A stretch of 64,000 bases of DNA from an uncultured bacterium. Lineage in GTDB: Bacteria > Cyanobacteriota > Vampirovibrionia > Gastranaerophilales > Gastranaerophilaceae. Shown here piece by piece: positions 8,963 to 16,292 of this stretch. A model generated the notes under the pieces. It saw only the letters and a program-made list of their open reading frames with translations, searched no databases and had not been told where the DNA came from. Each line of letters begins with the position of its first letter. The stretch's first letter is position 1. The stretch lies in assembly GCA_950022695.1 (NCBI GenBank), contig CATLLN010000004.1, positions 62,001-126,000 of the forward strand, in the 5' to 3' direction. The position numbers were made by a program, and so were the translations under genes.

Positions 8963-9154
8963 ATTAAAATTGAACGAATTTGTAAGAAGCTGACACAGGA
9001 AGAATTAGCAGTAAAGGTTGATTGTTCTGCTGTTCATATCGGATATATTGAACGGGGATTAAAGTGTCCGACTATTTTTCAGTTTTTAAAAATAGCAAGG
9101 ATATTAAATTTAAGTGTAGATGAGTTTTTGAAGATTTTTAATTGTACCAGGTAG
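8963..9154 (+). pseudogene. Remnant of an Xre-family helix-turn-helix regulator
   Basis: An open frame encodes KLTQEELAVKV and YIERGLKCPTIFQFLKIA, the two core helices and the Ser/Pro-type turn of a Cro/CI (Xre) domain, and ends at TAG 9152-9154. No ATG, GTG or TTG start exists in frame before the motif; the frame is open back through the deoB promoter area with only ATT/ATA codons. The first helix of the domain is missing compared with the intact Xre genes at 31015 and 55005. It most likely lost its 5' end. Use of a rare ATT start at 8963 or 8969 cannot be excluded. Its 3' end overlaps the convergent HAD gene by 17 bases. Confidence 0.6.
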
Positions 9155-9479
9155 AAAAGTTTGCAACTTTTTCTGTTACTTCATTATAGTTGCCGCAGAA
9201 GTTTATGCATCTGTCATCAATATGAAGCCAGGCAGGTTCTTTGATGCTTGTGACATCTTTAATATATTTATCAAGCCGGTATTTCATAAGCCATTTTACG
9301 GTAAGAATTTTGTTTCTGGTAGTGAAAATTTTGATAACATAGTGTTCATAAAGTTCTTTGATAAATTTTTCGGCACCTTCACGGATTTCAGGGATGAAAT
9401 TTTCATCGTATTTACCGTTATATTTGTTTAAAACTCCGTCTAAATCAATTAAAATCGTTTTCAATTTTTTCTTTTTCAT
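9138..9479 (-). CDS. Small HAD-superfamily phosphatase-like protein
   Basis: A 113-residue protein with HAD motif I (ILIDLDGVLNKY, nucleophile and acid/base Asp), motif II Thr in IFTTRNK, and a motif IV-like acidic pair in WLHIDDRCINF. There is no cap domain, as in the minimal C0 HAD phosphatases. Substrate unknown. The ATG at 9479 is chosen over the longer frame starting at 9515 because an AAGGA Shine-Dalgarno lies about 8 bases upstream of it and DLDG then falls at the usual distance from the N-terminus. It is monocistronic and its 3' end overlaps the Xre remnant. Confidence 0.8.
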   Translation of the reverse strand: MKKKKLKTILIDLDGVLNKYNGKYDENFIPEIREGAEKFIKELYEHYVIKIFTTRNKILTVKWLMKYRLDKYIKDVTSIKEPAWLHIDDRCINFCGNYNEVTEKVANFSTWYN

Positions 9480-9614
9480 AATTTCAATCCTTATTTGTGA
9501 CTTTGGAATCCTCATATTATTAATATAACATATGGTTTTTATAAATTTAACGGTAAAGTGGCTATTTTTATTTTACAAATTGCCTGTAGGTTCTGAATGT
9601 TTTATAATTAAATT

Positions 9615-11273
9615 ATGAAAAAGTTTGACTTTTTTAATCAATACAGAGATCCTGTTATTGTTATAAGGGATTATGAAACTGTTGTTTTTAAAAACAACAT
9701 GTTTTGCCGTGTTTTCAAAACTTTTGGTGATATAAGAAAATTCGCACATAGAATGAATTTTGAGATGTGTCCTGTAGATAGTGAAAATGTTGATTTATTC
9801 TCACCTGTTTTTCAGGCAATTGTTTCAAAAGAAAATTTCTTTGCAAGGGTTTCATATAACTCTCCGCAGAATAAAATCTTGTTTTATGATATGACAGCTG
9901 TAAAACGCGGAGCATATACAATTATTTTTCTTGTAGATGTAAGTTCAGATGTTATATTAGAGGATAATCAAAGAGAATGTGAAATTTTTCAGGACAAATT
10001 ATCGAAACTCGAAGAAGAAAATGATGAATTACAAAAGATTCGTTTAAAAGCACAATCTCAAGCTATTAGGATTGCTCTTATTAATAAAGTTTCAAATATT
10101 ATAAGAGAATCAATGGATATTTCTGTGATTTTAAGTTCTGCGTTGAAGGAACTTGGAATAATGTTTGGGTGCTTCAGAGCTTATTATGCATCTTCTGCTG
10201 ATGACGGATTCTGTGTAAAAGAATCTTTTGGAGAAAACGGATTTTTGAAAAATTCTGTAATAAATTTTGATGCTCTTGTAATGAAACAATTAAAAACCGG
10301 TAAGATTTCAATCAGCTATTCATTATCTGAATATATTGGTGCTGAAGCTTTTAAACAATCAGTTTTACGAATTGTTGTTCCGGTTTTTCATATGCAAAAA
10401 ATGATTGGGGTGCTTGTTTTATTGAGCTATCAAAAACGGGAACTGAATGAAGAACTGGAAATCCTTGAAGCGATATCGTCTCAATTAGGTAACGCGATTA
10501 TAAGAGCAGAACTTTATCAAAAAAATGCAAAAAACGTGAAAGATTTAAAAGCAGCATTAGAAGAGTTAAAAGAGACTCAACTACAACTTATAAATTCTGA
10601 GAAAATGGCATCATTAGGTCAGTTAGTTGCAGGTGTTGCACATGAAATTAATACCCCTGTGGCTTCTATAAAATCTAATAATTCTATAATCTCTAAGCTT
10701 ATTCCAAAAATTGAGCAGGAAGATTTACGTTCAATGCTGGGTGATATTAATACAATTGATAATGAAGCAATTCAAAGAATCAGTAATATTGTTGTTTCTT
10801 TAAAGAAATTTGTCAGACTTGATGAAGCAGAACTTCAAGAAGCTGATATAAATAAAGAACTTGATTTAACTCTTGAATTGATTAGGCATGAAACTAAAAA
10901 TAAAATAGAAATTGAAAAAAAATACGGCGAGATTCCAAAAGTTAAATGTTATCCTAATATGTTGAATCAGGTATTTACAAATATTTTAGTAAATGCATGT
11001 CAAGCAATTGACCGGTCGGGTAAAATTGTAATTACTACAGAATTTACAAATAAAATGTTGACAGTAAAGATAAAAGATAATGGAAAAGGGATACCAAAAG
11101 AAAATTTAAATAAAATTTTTACAGTTGGTTATACAACAAAAGGAGTAGGAGTAGGCACGGGTTTGGGTCTTGCAATAAGTCAAAAGATAATTGATAAACA
11201 CGGTGGCAAAATTAAAGTAAACAGTGAAGTGGGCGTTGGTACCGAGTTTATTATTACTATCAATTGTGAGTAG
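9615..11273 (+). CDS. Cytoplasmic sensor histidine kinase (PAS-like, GAF, HisKA, HATPase)
   Basis: The 552-residue kinase has no membrane segment. Order: a PAS-like region (about 1-110), a coiled coil (115-150), a GAF domain (about 155-295), a second coiled coil, the dimerisation H-box GVAHEINTPVASIKSN with the phospho-accepting His near 343, an N-box NQVFTNILVNACQAI near 460, the G1 box KDNGKGIP, and the G2 box GVGTGLGLAISQKII. It should autophosphorylate and pass phosphate to a response regulator, but none is adjacent, so it is an orphan. The ATG is preceded by only a weak Shine-Dalgarno. It may be linked with the HEAT-repeat gene downstream, but 330 bases with a promoter separate them. Confidence 0.93.
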   Translation: MKKFDFFNQYRDPVIVIRDYETVVFKNNMFCRVFKTFGDIRKFAHRMNFEMCPVDSENVDLFSPVFQAIVSKENFFARVSYNSPQNKILFYDMTAVKRGAYTIIFLVDVSSDVILEDNQRECEIFQDKLSKLEEENDELQKIRLKAQSQAIRIALINKVSNIIRESMDISVILSSALKELGIMFGCFRAYYASSADDGFCVKESFGENGFLKNSVINFDALVMKQLKTGKISISYSLSEYIGAEAFKQSVLRIVVPVFHMQKMIGVLVLLSYQKRELNEELEILEAISSQLGNAIIRAELYQKNAKNVKDLKAALEELKETQLQLINSEKMASLGQLVAGVAHEINTPVASIKSNNSIISKLIPKIEQEDLRSMLGDINTIDNEAIQRISNIVVSLKKFVRLDEAELQEADINKELDLTLELIRHETKNKIEIEKKYGEIPKVKCYPNMLNQVFTNILVNACQAIDRSGKIVITTEFTNKMLTVKIKDNGKGIPKENLNKIFTVGYTTKGVGVGTGLGLAISQKIIDKHGGKIKVNSEVGVGTEFIITINCE

Positions 11274-11603
11274 TAAAAAGTTAAGAAATGTTACAAAACT
11301 TTTGTTTTTATTATTAAATTAGACATATCTTTATAAAAACAATTACTGAAGTTTTTCAAATTTTTTATAAAACTGAGGAATAAATTCGAAAAATATGTTA
11401 TAATAGTAGTACAGATTAAATAAGTGTCAGTATTACCCTTAATCAACTATCTGACAAAAACTCATAGTAGTAGGAAAACATATCAATTTATGAATTGTAA
11501 ACAAAATTTAATATATAGAAGATAAATAAGCAATAATTTTCAAATAAAAAACTTTATAAAAGAGTAGGTGTGAAAATTATTGTAGTAGTGTCGGAGGAAA
11601 ATA
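11274..11603 (+). promoter_or_regulatory. 330-base intergenic region with promoter and long leader for the HEAT-repeat gene
   Basis: No gene is seen in this stretch. A TATAAT hexamer lies at 11399-11404, within ATATGTTATAATAGTAGTA, which would give a leader of about 195 bases. The leader is AT-rich and carries GTAGTA three times, the last just before the GGAGG Shine-Dalgarno. The leader of the gene at 51636 begins with a very similar promoter box, described among the findings. Confidence 0.5.
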
Positions 11604-12461
11604 ATGACAATTAGTGTAAATAGTAAGAAAAAACAAGTGAAAAAATCGTTTGATGAATTATTATCTGATTTAAGAACTAGTAATTCTGAAAAAGTCAGAT
11701 ATAATGCAGCTCGTATTTTAGGCGAGATGGGCGATTCTAAAGCTGTTGAACCATTAATTGATGTTTTAAAACATGATAAAAACGGTTCTGTAAGATTATA
11801 TGCAGCAAGAGCTTTAGGAGAATTGGGCGATTCAACTGCAACTATTCACTTGATTGAATCCTTACGCGAAGACCGTAACGTTGATGTACGTGTTCGTGCA
11901 GCTCGTGCGTTAGGCCGTTTAGGCGGTGCTATCGTTGTTGAACCGCTTGTTGAATCTTTAAATGATGAAAATCCACAAGTATGTATTACTGCTACTGATG
12001 CGTTAATCGAAATCGGCGATGTTGCAACTGATGCGTTAATTGATTCATTAGATCATGAAAAAGTTAATGTTAGATGCGATGCAACTCGCGCATTAGGCGA
12101 AATCGGAAACAAAAAAGCTGTTGATAAAATTATTAATATGCTTTATGACGAATGGGTTAACGTTAGAATTTATGCAGTTACATCACTTGGTAAATTGAAC
12201 GACACTAAAGCTGTTCCGGCTTTGATTGATGTTATGAAAAATCGTTCAGAAAATGAACTTGTACGCGCAGGCGCTGCTGCTGCTTTAGGTGTTTTAAGAG
12301 ATCAAAGAGCTCTTATGCCGCTTAGAGAATTGATTATGGAAGCTGAAGAATTAGGCGAACTTGAAGATACAGCTCTTAAATCATTCAAAAAAATCATGGC
12401 AGCAAACTGGCAGTCAATCCCAGGTGCTACACCTCAGAAAAAACCTGCAGGTACTTTTTAA
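11604..12461 (+). CDS. HEAT-repeat protein (PBS-lyase-type repeats)
   Basis: The 285-residue protein is built almost wholly from HEAT repeats of about 31 residues, each with the pattern xxVRxxAARALGxxGDxxAVxxLIxxL; at least seven can be counted from about residue 28 to 240. Such repeats form a curved alpha-solenoid for protein binding. Cyanobacterial phycobilisome lyase subunits use the same repeat, but there is no evidence of phycobiliproteins here, so a general scaffold role is more likely. Codon use is like the PEP carboxykinase gene, suggesting strong expression. A GGAGG Shine-Dalgarno lies 7 bases before the ATG. It follows the orphan histidine kinase and ends with a terminator. Confidence 0.9.
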   Translation: MTISVNSKKKQVKKSFDELLSDLRTSNSEKVRYNAARILGEMGDSKAVEPLIDVLKHDKNGSVRLYAARALGELGDSTATIHLIESLREDRNVDVRVRAARALGRLGGAIVVEPLVESLNDENPQVCITATDALIEIGDVATDALIDSLDHEKVNVRCDATRALGEIGNKKAVDKIINMLYDEWVNVRIYAVTSLGKLNDTKAVPALIDVMKNRSENELVRAGAAAALGVLRDQRALMPLRELIMEAEELGELEDTALKSFKKIMAANWQSIPGATPQKKPAGTF

Positions 12462-12484
12462 TAAGCTAATGGTTGTTTATTAAT

Positions 12485-12527
12485 AATATAAAAGCGGCGG
12501 CTCAAACAGAGCCGCCGCTTTTATATT
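12485..12527 (+). terminator. Terminator after the HEAT-repeat gene
   Basis: A 19-base perfect stem (AATATAAAAGCGGCGGCTC with its complement) closes the loop AAACA. It lies 24 bases after the stop codon; the plus-strand side ends in TTTTATATTATT. Confidence 0.9.
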
Positions 12528-12600
12528 ATTCCAGCATTTCCTTGCCGGATTTACCGCCTTTTGGGATATATGAACATCCACCGGGTCTTATATAGTTTAG
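12526..12600 (-). pseudogene. Gene-like 24-codon fragment (glycine/lysine-rich) without a start
   Basis: The minus strand reads LNYIRPGGCSYIPKG followed by GKSGKEMLE and a TAA stop; an in-frame TAG lies immediately upstream. The composition (repeated Gly-Gly, one Cys, basic residues) and the GGC/GGT codons are unlike the AT-rich spacer around it. There is no ATG and no Shine-Dalgarno. It could be the 3' end of a decayed gene or part of a gene read through the stop. I do not recognise the family. Confidence 0.3.
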
Positions 12601-12634
12601 CTATTTATAAATTAATTCAATACGAATAAAATAA

Positions 12635-12659
12635 AAACCACCGCATTTTGCAGTGGTTT
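12635..12659 (-). terminator. Terminator after hpf
   Basis: On the minus strand a 10-pair stem with one mismatch (AAACCACTGC, loop AAAAT, GCGGTGGTTT) is followed by TTATTTTATT, 26 bases beyond the hpf stop. Confidence 0.85.
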
Positions 12660-12685
12660 ATTAATTATCGATTTATAATTTTTTC

Positions 12686-13066
12686 TTAGTCTTCGATAGC
12701 TTTAACTTCTTCAACTTCTTCTTCAGTTTCATCTTCTACAATGTCTGTACGGATTGAAGCTTTATCAGAAGAAATATTTTTATCTTTCAATTTAGTAATT
12801 TGTCTTGCTAATTTATCAGCTAACAAATCAATACTTGCATACATTGATTCTGCTGCTTCTTCACAGCGAATGCTTCCGGAATTTGTTTTGCAGGTAACTT
12901 CTGCGATGTGTTTTCCTTCAGCTGCCGGATTTTTAATTACAGATAATACAACGTCAATTGCTTGAATTTGGTCATAACGTGTTGCAACTTTACCGATTTT
13001 TTCTTTTACATAAGCTTTGATTGCGTCTGTAATTTCAATGTTTCTTCCGTTTACATGTATGTGCAT
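12686..13066 (-). CDS. hpf: Ribosome hibernation promoting factor, short form
   Basis: The 126-residue protein has the ribosome-associated inhibitor (YfiA/HPF) fold: MHIHVNGRNIEITDAIKAYV at the start, a basic middle with the Cys-containing strand EVTCKTNSGSIRCEE, and the helix SMYASIDLLADKLARQITKLK. The protein binds the decoding centre of idle 30S subunits. It lacks the C-terminal dimerisation domain of long HPF and instead ends in an acidic tail of about 30 residues. A GGAGG Shine-Dalgarno precedes the ATG. It lies 71 bases downstream of a small Cys-rich gene on the same strand; both probably share the promoter at 13467-13494. Confidence 0.95.
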   Translation of the reverse strand: MHIHVNGRNIEITDAIKAYVKEKIGKVATRYDQIQAIDVVLSVIKNPAAEGKHIAEVTCKTNSGSIRCEEAAESMYASIDLLADKLARQITKLKDKNISSDKASIRTDIVEDETEEEVEEVKAIED

Positions 13067-13137
13067 CTAAAACCTCCAATTTTTAAACTGTGCTTTGTTA
13101 GTATAACACAATTTGAACAATTTTTAAAGGGTTTATT

Positions 13138-13374
13138 TTATTCATCTGCTAAAAATTGAGGTAATTCAACGTCCGGAGTACCGATAACTCTAACTAATTC
13201 TAAAACAGACGCTTTCATTTGACATTTTTGTGATGAACCGCTAAAGAAATCTCTATAGAAACAACCTTCGCAATTGCATCCTCTTTTATAACATTCCAAA
13301 GCAGTCGTTGTCCATCTTCTTACTGCGACTGCTCTTCCCATATCCCTACTTCTAAACAATGTATAAATCTCCAC
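13138..13374 (-). CDS. Small cysteine-cluster protein, possible zinc-binding
   Basis: A 78-residue protein with Cys at CYKRGCNCEGCFYRDFF and a further Cys in KCQMKASVLELVR; the spacing C-x4-C-x-C-x2-C ... C suggests metal binding. I recall similar Cys-cluster proteins in Firmicutes, also followed by VLELVRxxG, but cannot name a function. The frame opens with GTG at 13374; an in-frame ATG at codon 12 (13341) is an alternative but has a Shine-Dalgarno (AGTAGGG) only 2 bases away. It is the first clear gene upstream of hpf on that strand, so a role linked to stationary phase or translation is possible but not shown. Confidence 0.65.
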   Translation of the reverse strand: MEIYTLFRSRDMGRAVAVRRWTTTALECYKRGCNCEGCFYRDFFSGSSQKCQMKASVLELVRVIGTPDVELPQFLADE

Positions 13375-13382
13375 TTATCTTT

Positions 13383-13460
13383 TTAACTATCCCACCGATA
13401 TTTGAAATATATATCGAGAATCTCCCCTAAAGCCGTGAATATCAACGTTTCCGACTTCAT
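13383..13460 (-). CDS. Candidate leaderless upstream ORF, 25 residues
   Basis: An ATG at 13460 lies only 6 bases after a TATAAT box (13467-13472 on the minus strand), so the transcript would start at or within a base or two of the ATG, giving a leaderless message. It encodes MKSETLIFTALGEIL and ends FKYRWDS-stop, just before the 78-residue Cys-cluster gene. It could be a regulatory leader peptide, or an earlier N-terminal part of the Cys-cluster protein separated by a frameshift. It does not resemble the two 25-residue toxin-like peptides. Confidence 0.3.
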   Translation of the reverse strand: MKSETLIFTALGEILDIYFKYRWDS

Positions 13461-13466
13461 ATTTTT

Positions 13467-13494
13467 ATTATAGAAAATAAGGATTTTTTTTCAA
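13467..13494 (-). promoter_or_regulatory. Promoter for the Cys-cluster gene and hpf
   Basis: On the minus strand TTGAAA (13494-13489) and TATAAT (13472-13467) are separated by 16 bases, a near-consensus sigma-70 promoter. The region to its left holds the 25-codon ORF and then the Cys-cluster gene and hpf. Confidence 0.75.
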
Positions 13495-13553
13495 GGTCGG
13501 AACATGTTCTTATGAAGTTTTGTAACGCAGGTCTCAAGTGGCGTATTTGTAAG

Positions 13554-13637
13554 GGTTTTGAGTTTTTGGTAAGCTCAAAACCATGATATGACATGTCTTT
13601 GGAAATTTTTAAGGGTTCAAAACCATGGTATGACATG
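13554..13637. repeat. Two near-identical 21-base units within paired hairpins
   Basis: TCAAAACCATG-R-TATGACATG occurs at 13575-13595 and 13617-13637, 20 of 21 bases identical, start to start 42 bases. The first copy closes a hairpin with GGTTTTGAG at 13554-13562. The second contains its own hairpin AAAACCATG/CATGGTTTT. AAGGGTT precedes both. Function is unknown; a protein-binding site pair or a remnant mobile repeat are options. Confidence 0.6.
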
Positions 13638-13712
13638 GTTTTGCATGATTTTTATGCTTATTAAGAATTGTAAAATATTTTTAATTTTGGCATGCTTTAT
13701 ATTTTAAATTTA

Positions 13713-13884
13713 AAAGCGGCAGTTTTCAATTGTAATTGAAAACTGCCGCTTTCGTGTCGGCCAAAATCCCTGCAACCGGGACGAATCGGGTCATGCTGGT
13801 CCAATTCAAAGGCCGTTTTGTATCCGCACCGCGACAAATGCATGCCTCAAAATCTCTGAGGATAACTTGGTCTAGGATACAAAT
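13713..13884 (-). ncRNA. Candidate structured RNA of about 170 nt with its own terminator, upstream of hpf
   Basis: No frame is open here, and the sequence is more GC-rich than its surroundings. On the minus strand TTTGTATCC (13883-13875) pairs perfectly with GGATACAAA (13825-13817), enclosing a CCTCA/TGAGG hairpin. CGGCC (13815-13811) pairs with GGCCG (13762-13758), enclosing a UCCC/GGGA hairpin. A perfect 17-to-19-base terminator hairpin at 13752-13713 ends in CTTTTAAATTT. The RNA starts right after the hsp20 stop, so it may be an independent transcript or the processed 3' end of hsp20 mRNA. Location upstream of hpf on the same strand recalls the raiA motif RNA; I cannot confirm a match. 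Confidence 0.55.
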
Positions 13885-13887
13885 ATA

Positions 13888-14364
13888 TTAGTTTATAGTT
13901 AATTTTTTTGGTTGTTTTGTTTCAATATTTTGTTTCGGAACGGTAATTGTCAAAATACCATCTTTATATTCAGCTGTAGCATCTTCTGCTTTTATGGGCT
14001 GATCAAAAGATATTGTTCTTTGGTATTTACCGTAACGGAATTCAGAAGTGTGGTAACGAAGATTATGTTCTTCTTGTTGTTTTTCTTCTTTTTCTTCGTG
14101 GGTTTGAGCGCATATTGTCATAAAGTCATTATCTACTTCAACTTCAATATTGTCTTTTTTAATTCCCGGTAGTTGAACTTTAACTTTGTAGTTGTCTTTA
14201 TTTTGAATAACTTCGACTACAGGTCTGAGAGTTGTATTTTTTATTATATTAAGAGGGTGTCCAAATGTGTGAGTGAAAAATGTATCACGTAAGAAATTGT
14301 CAAGCTCTTGGTGAATACTATCGAAATACAATTCAGGTTGACGTACTATTAAATCGTGTTTCAT
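13888..14364 (-). CDS. Hsp20 family small heat-shock protein
   Basis: The 158-residue protein has an N-terminal arm with FDSIHQELDNFLRDTFF, then an alpha-crystallin domain from about 45 to 145 (VEVIQNKDNYKVKVQLPGIKKDNIEVEV; the YKDGILTITVPK block near the end is the family signature), and a short basic tail. It is a holdase that binds unfolding proteins. A GAAAGGAG Shine-Dalgarno lies 7 bases before the ATG. No CIRCE (TTAGCACTC-N9-GAGTGCTAA) element is seen in the divergent region with the dehydrogenase gene, so HrcA control is not indicated. The structured RNA at 13713-13884 begins 4 bases past its stop. Confidence 0.95.
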   Translation of the reverse strand: MKHDLIVRQPELYFDSIHQELDNFLRDTFFTHTFGHPLNIIKNTTLRPVVEVIQNKDNYKVKVQLPGIKKDNIEVEVDNDFMTICAQTHEEKEEKQQEEHNLRYHTSEFRYGKYQRTISFDQPIKAEDATAEYKDGILTITVPKQNIETKQPKKLTIN

Positions 14365-14552
14365 TTGCAGCTCCTTTCATTCTTAAGATAAATGTTTTTT
14401 TGTTCTTTATCATTGCTCTTTGGGTTAATTTTTTTTCTAAAAAGGTTGTACTTTTTGGCAATAGACTTTTACTGTTTAAAAACAATAATTTTATTAAAGT
14501 ACTTTCTTCCGGTCAATAATCCGGAAACAGGCTTAATAAGAAGGAGAAAAAT

Positions 14553-15572
14553 ATGGCGTGTAAAATGTTATTTTTTGATTATAGAAAACCGGAAGAGCAT
14601 TTTTTTAAAAAACATAAATTAGAAAATTTTGATATAAAATTTTTTGAAGAGAGTTTGAATGAATCTACTTTGAGTTTATTAACAGAAGAAGATTTTGAAA
14701 ATACAATGATAATAAGTGTTTTTATTTCTTCAACTATTGATGAAAGGATTATATCAAAGTTTAAGAATTTGCGTGTAATTTCGACTCGTTCGACAGGGTA
14801 TGATCATATTTGTATAAATTCTTGTGTTGAAAAAAATGTTACTTTATTAAATGTAGATTCTTACGGAAGTATTGCAGTTGCACAGTTTACACTTGGTGTA
14901 ATAATTATGCTTGTGAGAAATATTTTCCCTGCGATTAAGGCAGTAAAAGATAAGAGTTTTGAATTCGGAAACTTATGTGGAAGGGACTTAAACTCTTTAA
15001 CTCTCGGGGTTATTGGAACGGGTGCAATCGGTTCTTCGGTGTGCAAGTATGCTCATGCTTTCGGGATGAAAATTTTAGCATATGATGTTGTACAAAAAAA
15101 AGAATTGATATCTGATGCTGATGTAAAATATGTTGAAATGGACGAATTGTTAAAGCGTTCTGATATTGTGACATTGCATTTCCCATATTTTAAAGAAAAT
15201 TATCATCTGTTTTCAACAAAGCAATTTGAGATGATGAAACAGGGGTCATATTTTATCAATGTTTCTCGCGGCGAGGTTGTTGATACAGAAGTATTGTTAG
15301 AATTTGCTAAAAAAGATAAATTTAAAGGTATTGCAATAGATGTTGTAGCTTGTCCTGATTTAGAAAATGTTTCAGGTGAAACTTTGGATAAATCTTCTAT
15401 ATCTTGTATGAGAACTTCTGAAGTTGTAAAAGAGCTTGAAAAACTTCCGAATGTAATTTTAACTCCTCATATGGCTTATGATACGCAGGAGGCTGTTGAT
15501 TATATATTGGAAATGACATTTGAAGGTTTACAAGACTTTTTGACAGGCGGTCATAAACATAGAGTAATATAG
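14553..15572 (+). CDS. D-2-hydroxyacid dehydrogenase (D-lactate dehydrogenase-like)
   Basis: The 339-residue NAD-dependent enzyme has the Rossmann loop LGVIGTGAIGSSVCKYAHAFG near 150, followed by an Asp at the end of beta-2 (ILAYDVV, favouring NAD). The substrate-binding Arg is in INVSRGEVVDT near 237, and the catalytic His is in LTPHMAYDT near 310. The N-terminal half of the split catalytic domain has RVISTRSTGYDHI. The overall pattern is nearest to D-lactate dehydrogenases, which reduce pyruvate during fermentation; this fits an anaerobe. AAGAAGGAG lies before the ATG. Its 3' end is 1 base from the convergent methyltransferase gene. Confidence 0.92.
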   Translation: MACKMLFFDYRKPEEHFFKKHKLENFDIKFFEESLNESTLSLLTEEDFENTMIISVFISSTIDERIISKFKNLRVISTRSTGYDHICINSCVEKNVTLLNVDSYGSIAVAQFTLGVIIMLVRNIFPAIKAVKDKSFEFGNLCGRDLNSLTLGVIGTGAIGSSVCKYAHAFGMKILAYDVVQKKELISDADVKYVEMDELLKRSDIVTLHFPYFKENYHLFSTKQFEMMKQGSYFINVSRGEVVDTEVLLEFAKKDKFKGIAIDVVACPDLENVSGETLDKSSISCMRTSEVVKELEKLPNVILTPHMAYDTQEAVDYILEMTFEGLQDFLTGGHKHRVI

Positions 15573-15573
15573 T

Positions 15574-16242
15574 TTATTTATACATAATTTGAGCAGAAAT
15601 TATTCCGAACAAATAATCTTGGTGCTTTAGGAGTTTAAATCCGCGCGATTCAAATTCTTTAATCAAATCATCAGGTGGAGGAAAGCTGTCTTTTGAAGCT
15701 AAAAGATATTTATAATGTTCGGAATTTTTTCCTGAAATTTTTACAATAAAAGGAACGATTATATTAAAAATTCTACTTATTTTATTGTGATTTCCAAAAT
15801 CCAGATGAAGGAATTTTCCGTCGTTTTTTAGTACTCTGTGGATTTCATATAATGCTTTTGTGCGGTCATTTATGTTGCGCAGACCAAAACCCATTGTGAC
15901 ATAATCAAATTCATTTTCGCCAAACGGGAGGTTTGTACAATCACCTTGTATGAATACATTTTTAGGTTTTTTTTGTTTGGCAAGTTTTATCATTTGATCT
16001 GAAAAATCAAGTCCTATGACTTTTACTGTCGGATAAAATTTTGAAATGATTTTTGAAAAATCTCCTGTTCCGCAGCAAGCATCAAGTATCATTGAATTCG
16101 GTTTGATATCAAGCGCTTTGATGCTCAAAAATTTGATTATGTAATGCGAACCTAAAGAAATGAGGTTATTCATTTTATCGTAATAACCTGATATTTCGTT
16201 GAACATATTTTGAATTTTTTTCGGATCTTTGTCACATTGCAT
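15574..16242 (-). CDS. ubiE: Demethylmenaquinone/ubiquinone C-methyltransferase
   Basis: A 222-residue SAM-dependent methyltransferase of the UbiE/MenG/COQ5 family. The N-terminal MFNEISGYYDKMNNLISLG is the family signature. The SAM loop is LDACCGTGDFS near 55, and the second signature GFGLRNINDRTKALYEIHRVLKNDG is near 120-143. In an anaerobe without ubiquinone it would methylate demethylmenaquinone (MenG role). No other quinone genes are adjacent. The ATG at 16242 follows a weak Shine-Dalgarno and diverges from the DUF4127 gene with only 50 bases between starts. Confidence 0.93.
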   Translation of the reverse strand: MQCDKDPKKIQNMFNEISGYYDKMNNLISLGSHYIIKFLSIKALDIKPNSMILDACCGTGDFSKIISKFYPTVKVIGLDFSDQMIKLAKQKKPKNVFIQGDCTNLPFGENEFDYVTMGFGLRNINDRTKALYEIHRVLKNDGKFLHLDFGNHNKISRIFNIIVPFIVKISGKNSEHYKYLLASKDSFPPPDDLIKEFESRGFKLLKHQDYLFGIISAQIMYK

Positions 16243-16292
16243 AATGTAAATTCCTTTGCTTAAATTCTATTTTAGCATACAATATTGATATT

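Noticed and set aside
11604-12461. Phycobilisome lyase (CpcE/PecE type)
   Set aside because: The HEAT repeats are of that type, but no phycobiliprotein or photosynthesis gene is present, and the repeat alone does not give that function.
13383-13460. 25-codon ORF as a third member of the peptide family
   Set aside because: Same length by coincidence; it is not hydrophobic and has no LFL end or antisense promoter.
13554-13637. CRISPR array
   Set aside because: Only two repeat units, no cas genes, and the units themselves form hairpins with different partners.
13713-13884. SRP RNA, tmRNA or tRNA
   Set aside because: The SRP GGAAGGAAGCAGCC loop, the tmRNA tRNA-like end with CCA, and a T-loop plus anticodon stem are all absent.
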